In this document: positions 62,909 to 64,000 of the stretch, in pieces
How positions within the stretch are numbered: position 1 is the first letter of the stretch
Layout of the letters: every line of letters begins with the position of its first letter
Position numbers and translations under genes: made by a program
Notes under the pieces: generated by a model
What the model was told of the DNA's origin: nothing
Seen by the model: the letters and a program-made list of their open reading frames with translations, nothing else
Databases searched by the model: none
Assembly (NCBI RefSeq): GCF_000814325.1
Contig: NZ_JPHF01000009.1
Location: 62,001 to 126,000 of the forward strand
From: Flavihumibacter sp. ZG627
GTDB taxonomy: Bacteria > Bacteroidota > Bacteroidia > Chitinophagales > Chitinophagaceae
Reading direction: 5' to 3'
Length of the DNA: 64,000 nt

Positions 62909-63253
62909 TTAATTATTGAGATAGGAGATCAGTGACTGGCGCGACCATTTTGTTGTTGGCTCTATCCAGCTGCATTTATGATCATGAATTGAAGTAACCA
63001 GCTCCCATCCCGAATTGCGAACCTGTTGTAATGAAGCTGCATCACTCGCCATTGTTGTTCCGATCTCAGCAAGTTTTTCTCCTTTCAATCCATATACGGC
63101 ACCATTAAAACATTTACCCTTATAAGTACCATGTGAATCAAAAACACAATCCCCCAATATAATGCCCACCGTTGAATGCGCTACAGGATCGAGAATGATA
63201 TGCTGCTCCACAAATGCCTGAACTGAGCCTGCCTGGTTTACTAACGCTTTCAT
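62909..63253 (-). CDS. Hypothetical protein with beta-rich repeat-like segments
   Basis: A 114-residue soluble protein. The middle contains short strand-turn repeats (VFDSHGTYKGKCFNG, AVYGLKGEKLAEIG) that resemble small beta-flower or WG-like units, with a helical C-terminus (SLISYLNN). No signal peptide and no recognised family. It lies 20 bases upstream of the 57-residue membrane protein gene. Confidence 0.55.
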   Translation of the reverse strand: MKALVNQAGSVQAFVEQHIILDPVAHSTVGIILGDCVFDSHGTYKGKCFNGAVYGLKGEKLAEIGTTMASDAASLQQVRNSGWELVTSIHDHKCSWIEPTTKWSRQSLISYLNN

Positions 63254-63486
63254 ATCCTGATTTTCCTTTTCAAGGTACTATAGCATCAGGAGGCTTATGT
63301 TAAGTTGGGGTTATTTTATTATTAAATTTTAAGCCCTCCTCTTCTCATCCTGTTCTTCCTGGAGTATTGGAAAGCAGGTCTCCAAAATTGTTTACAAAAC
63401 AAGCTGGCCTATTAAGCAGCAGAAAAAAATCAGGGGAACAAGGCTTTTTATAGCTCATTAAACGAAAAAAAGAGGGCTACAAGTAT
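63254..63486. other. Intergenic region
   Basis: No open frame with coding character, no operator and no strong hairpin with a T-run was seen in these 233 bases. A short A/T-rich stretch around 63460-63475 could form part of a promoter or terminator, but the evidence is weak. Confidence 0.4.
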
Positions 63487-64000
63487 TCACGTGATGCTTT
63501 TACGGAAAGCATTGCCAATGAATGATATATCCTGGTAAAGTAAGGTCTCATTGAATGTTATCAACGCCTGGCTGGCTCCTTCAGGAAATCCCATCTGGAT
63601 ATTGAATTCTTTATACAAGCGGTTACGCATGTGCCGGCCATTCAGATTCTTTGATAAAGTTATTTTGTAAATATTGGTGCCGCCATCCAATGGAGCAACG
63701 TTTACACCGGCTATCTTATTGAGTTCAGCGGTCAGCTCTTTCGTTCTCGTTATTGTCTGTTCCATGCGGGCTTCAAAACCCTCAAGCCGGTGCAGGGCCA
63801 TCGCTGCATTCGTCCAGTTACCATAAATATTTCCACCATGTACCTTAATGAGCTCTGGCATCTGGTCTATTATGGCTTTGGGCCCGCACAATATAGCCCC
63901 GCCACTCGCACCAAAGTATTTGTACAGGGAGATATAGACAGTATCAAAATAAGCGGAATACTCTTTCACCGGAATCCCTTTCCAGGCTGACGCTATAAAA
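63487..64000 (-). CDS. Threonine-aldolase-like PLP enzyme, 5' part outside window
   Basis: The frame stays open through the right edge; only the C-terminal ~171 codons are in the window. DTVYISLYKYFGASGGAILCGP contains the PLP-binding Lys (YKYFG) of the beta-eliminating lyase / low-specificity L-threonine aldolase family. HGGNIYGNWTNAAMALHRLEGFEARM follows. The family cleaves L-threonine to glycine and acetaldehyde. A GTG at 63967 is internal, not a start, because coding similarity continues upstream of it (SAWKGIPVKEYSAYF). Confidence 0.85.
   Translation of the reverse strand, partial: FIASAWKGIPVKEYSAYFDTVYISLYKYFGASGGAILCGPKAIIDQMPELIKVHGGNIYGNWTNAAMALHRLEGFEARMEQTITRTKELTAELNKIAGVNVAPLDGGTNIYKITLSKNLNGRHMRNRLYKEFNIQMGFPEGASQALITFNETLLYQDISFIGNAFRKSIT

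Noticed and set aside
1-64000. CRISPR arrays, insertion sequences, phage genes, rRNA or tRNA genes
   Set aside because: No regular direct repeats with unique spacers, no transposase or integrase motifs, and no RNA gene cores were seen on reading both strands. A dedicated search tool could still find a diverged element.

Overview
The window is a stretch of chromosome from a Bacteroidota bacterium, most likely of the family Chitinophagaceae. That placement is inferred from two SusC/SusD outer-membrane pairs, a Nudix-type AraR regulator, many lipoproteins, short operon spacings and families largely confined to this phylum (DUF5690, DUF6933-like, SusD). No rRNA, tRNA, insertion sequence, phage gene or CRISPR array was seen. 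Genes run off both window edges: a DEAD-box helicase on the left and a threonine-aldolase-like enzyme on the right.

Left part (1-6.1 kb): the helicase, a secreted GH43 glycosidase, and the class Ia ribonucleotide reductase operon nrdB-nrdA. The nrdB leader carries a clear cobalamin riboswitch, and a rho-independent terminator follows nrdA.

6.2-22.1 kb: two converging gene sets that look like an organophosphonate / phosphoester utilisation locus. The + strand arm is a DUF5690 transporter, a FAD-dependent amine oxidoreductase and a phosphonatase-like HAD hydrolase. The - strand arm is SusC, SusD, two secreted beta-propeller/phosphoesterase proteins, a TonB-dependent receptor and a PhnZ-like HD-domain oxygenase. 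Read together they suggest capture at the surface, ester cleavage outside the inner membrane, import, and C-P bond cleavage inside the cell. The grouping into one pathway is inference; no substrate is proven.

22.2-23.7 kb: a cyclophilin lipoprotein and a voltage-gated K+ channel with a C-terminal zinc ribbon.

23.7-43.7 kb: a complete arabinan/L-arabinose locus on the - strand. SusC-SusD import is followed by GH51, GH43, GH51, GH43, an aldose mutarotase, a transaldolase and a HAD phosphatase. A second unit holds araB-araD-araA, a sodium/solute symporter and the regulator araR. The same palindrome (TAAATGT, 7 bases, ACATTTA) lies in front of susC, in front of araB, and in front of the lone GH43 gene at 1.3 kb, which defines a regulon visible in the sequence.

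44-50.4 kb: exonuclease VII (xseA-xseB), a DUF892 ferritin-like protein, a small fucose set (GH29 fucosidase plus a RhaM-type mutarotase) and a secreted D-aminoacylase-like amidohydrolase.

50.4-64 kb: a mixed stress and housekeeping region. It holds a second DUF892 protein, a DUF4142 lipoprotein, a CinA-type amidase, a low-complexity Gly/Gln/Asn-rich protein, a low-affinity iron permease homologue and an alpha-glucan phosphorylase whose expected PLP lysine is Thr. A CstB-like persulfide dioxygenase/rhodanese sits with a Crp/Fnr regulator and DoxX. Next come a collapsed remnant of a dihydrofolate-reductase-like gene, a VOC protein, a GlxA-type regulator, several small proteins and an amidohydrolase.
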